A DNA stretch of 64,000 nt, from contig JARFIW010001458.1 in assembly GCA_036346225.1 (NCBI GenBank), positions 4,030,001-4,094,000 of the forward strand, written 5' to 3'. The first letter of the stretch is position 1. Every line of letters starts with the position of its first letter. Source of the DNA: Platerodrilus igneus. Taxonomy: Eukaryota; Arthropoda; Insecta; Coleoptera; Lycidae. A program made the position numbers and the translations under genes. Shown one piece after another: positions 63,100 to 64,000 of this stretch. The notes beneath the pieces were generated by a model. The model saw nothing but the letters and a program-made list of their open reading frames with translations. It did no database searches and was not told the DNA's origin.

Positions 63100-64000
63100 T
63101 AGCTTCCCCCTTATTGTTTTTAAATCTATGTCCTTTTAGGTTATACTTGTTCGTTCCCTGTTCGATAAATGTACCCTTGTTATCTATTCTATATCCTAAA
63201 AATTTAACTATTTTGAAAAAATTCGCACTTCTTTAAATTCAAACTTAAACCTGCTATATTTAACTGTAACAAAATTTTTTCTAAATGTACAAAGTGTTGC
63301 TTTACACTATCGCTAAATATCAACACATCATCCACATAGTGGATACAAAATTCCTCATACGGTCCCAAAATATTCTGCATAGCCTTCACTAATGCAGCCG
63401 TACTCGAGGACAAACCAAACAGAACTACTTTAAATTGGTATATTCTTCTTTCTACAGAAAAACCCGTATATTTCCTTGATTCTCGCGCTAATGGAATCAA
63501 CCAAAATGAATTCTTTAAGTCAAATTTGCTATAGATTTTCTTATTACCTATTCTCGCTAGTATGCTATCTATCGTCGGTGGACAATTGTATTGCGGTTTC
63601 GTTCGCTTATTAATCTTTCTTGCATCTAAACATATTCTAATGCTATCATCACTTCACGACGACTAATGGATTCAGAAAATGTGTACTGAAGCTTACTATG
63701 ATAACTTGACGTAAAATTTCTTCTATTTCTTCCTTTACTCTATCCCTGTATGCTACTGAAATAAAATATAATTTAGTGTTAAACGGTTCAGTGTTTACTA
63801 CTTCCAACTTGTGCACATAACCTGTGGCAGTTCTCGATTTTGACCCTATTAATTCTGAATGCTTTCTTAATAATATCGTCACCCTATTTCTTAAATCTTC
63901 TGGACATTTAATCTCTTCATTTATATTCGTATTTCCCTCATTATCTATTTCATCATTAAACTGATTAATATTCACGCAGTCATAAAACCTCTTCATACCA
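63100..64000 (-). pseudogene. Ty3/Gypsy reverse transcriptase, partial, running off the right edge
   Basis: The frame 63996-63649 (CPEDLRNRVTILLRKHSELIG through FNTKLYFISVAYRDRVKEEI) covers the stretch before RT. Broken frames follow at 63640-63500 (ARIGNKKIYSKFDLKNSFW, motif A Asp). Frame 63500-63204 has KVVLFGLSSSTAALVKAM and CIHYVDDVLIFSD (YVDD catalytic box), ending LNLKKCEFFQN. A shifted frame to about 63100 continues KFLGYRIDNKGTF. Several breaks; the upstream gag/protease would lie beyond position 64000. It is opposite in strand to the LTR/PBS at 62821-62843. Confidence 0.75.

Overview
This is an AT-rich, repeat-dominated stretch of a eukaryotic nuclear genome. The element mix (Ty3/Gypsy and BEL/Pao LTR retrotransposons, an errantivirus-like element with an env remnant, Penelope-like elements, a non-LTR retrotransposon, a tRNA-derived SINE, a mariner-like transposase and a Polinton/Maverick remnant) points to an arthropod, most likely an insect. 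I recognise no host gene, CRISPR array or prokaryotic feature. All family names come from motif recognition by eye, not from database searches.

Layout. 1-1240: 5' end of a Ty3/Gypsy element on the minus strand, running off the left edge. 1860-5040: fragments of one non-LTR (LINE) family, minus strand. 5235-5445: a SINE body. 6026-39633: a Polinton/Maverick-derived region bounded by about 2.1-kb inverted repeats. Its core holds pieces of protein-primed DNA polymerase B, a retroviral-type integrase with a chromodomain-like tail, and an uncharacterised exonuclease-like gene. Two LTR retrotransposons have inserted in this core. One is an 18.5-kb Ty3 array arranged LTR-internal-LTR-internal-LTR (9709-28228, flanked by ACGT). 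The other is a young BEL/Pao element (28516-35191, two 353-bp LTRs that look identical, 5-bp target duplication GACAC). 39634-43475: duplicated pieces of the Polinton region, another copy of the exonuclease-like gene, and a diverged LTR. 44050-45077: decayed member of a widespread uncharacterised animal protein family. 45330-45960: another LINE tail. 47660-48500: mariner-like transposase remnant split by a SINE. 50850-57400: errantivirus-like element on the minus strand, decayed, order gag-PR-RT-RNaseH-IN-env from right to left. 58662-58757: hairpin with a hammerhead-ribozyme core. 59030-60974: two 5'-truncated Penelope-like elements head to head, one interrupted by a SINE with a clean 11-bp target duplication. 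62446-62843: LTR end plus primer-binding site. 63100-64000: Ty3 reverse transcriptase on the minus strand, leaving the right edge.

The window is a nested archive of insertions rather than an operon-like system. The most unusual items are the hammerhead-like hairpin and related cores at the Penelope ends, the head-to-head Penelope pair, and the tandem Ty3 array. Many frame breaks, including those in the apparently young BEL element, fall in short homopolymers. This suggests that some of the apparent 'pseudogenes' are unpolished long-read assembly artefacts.
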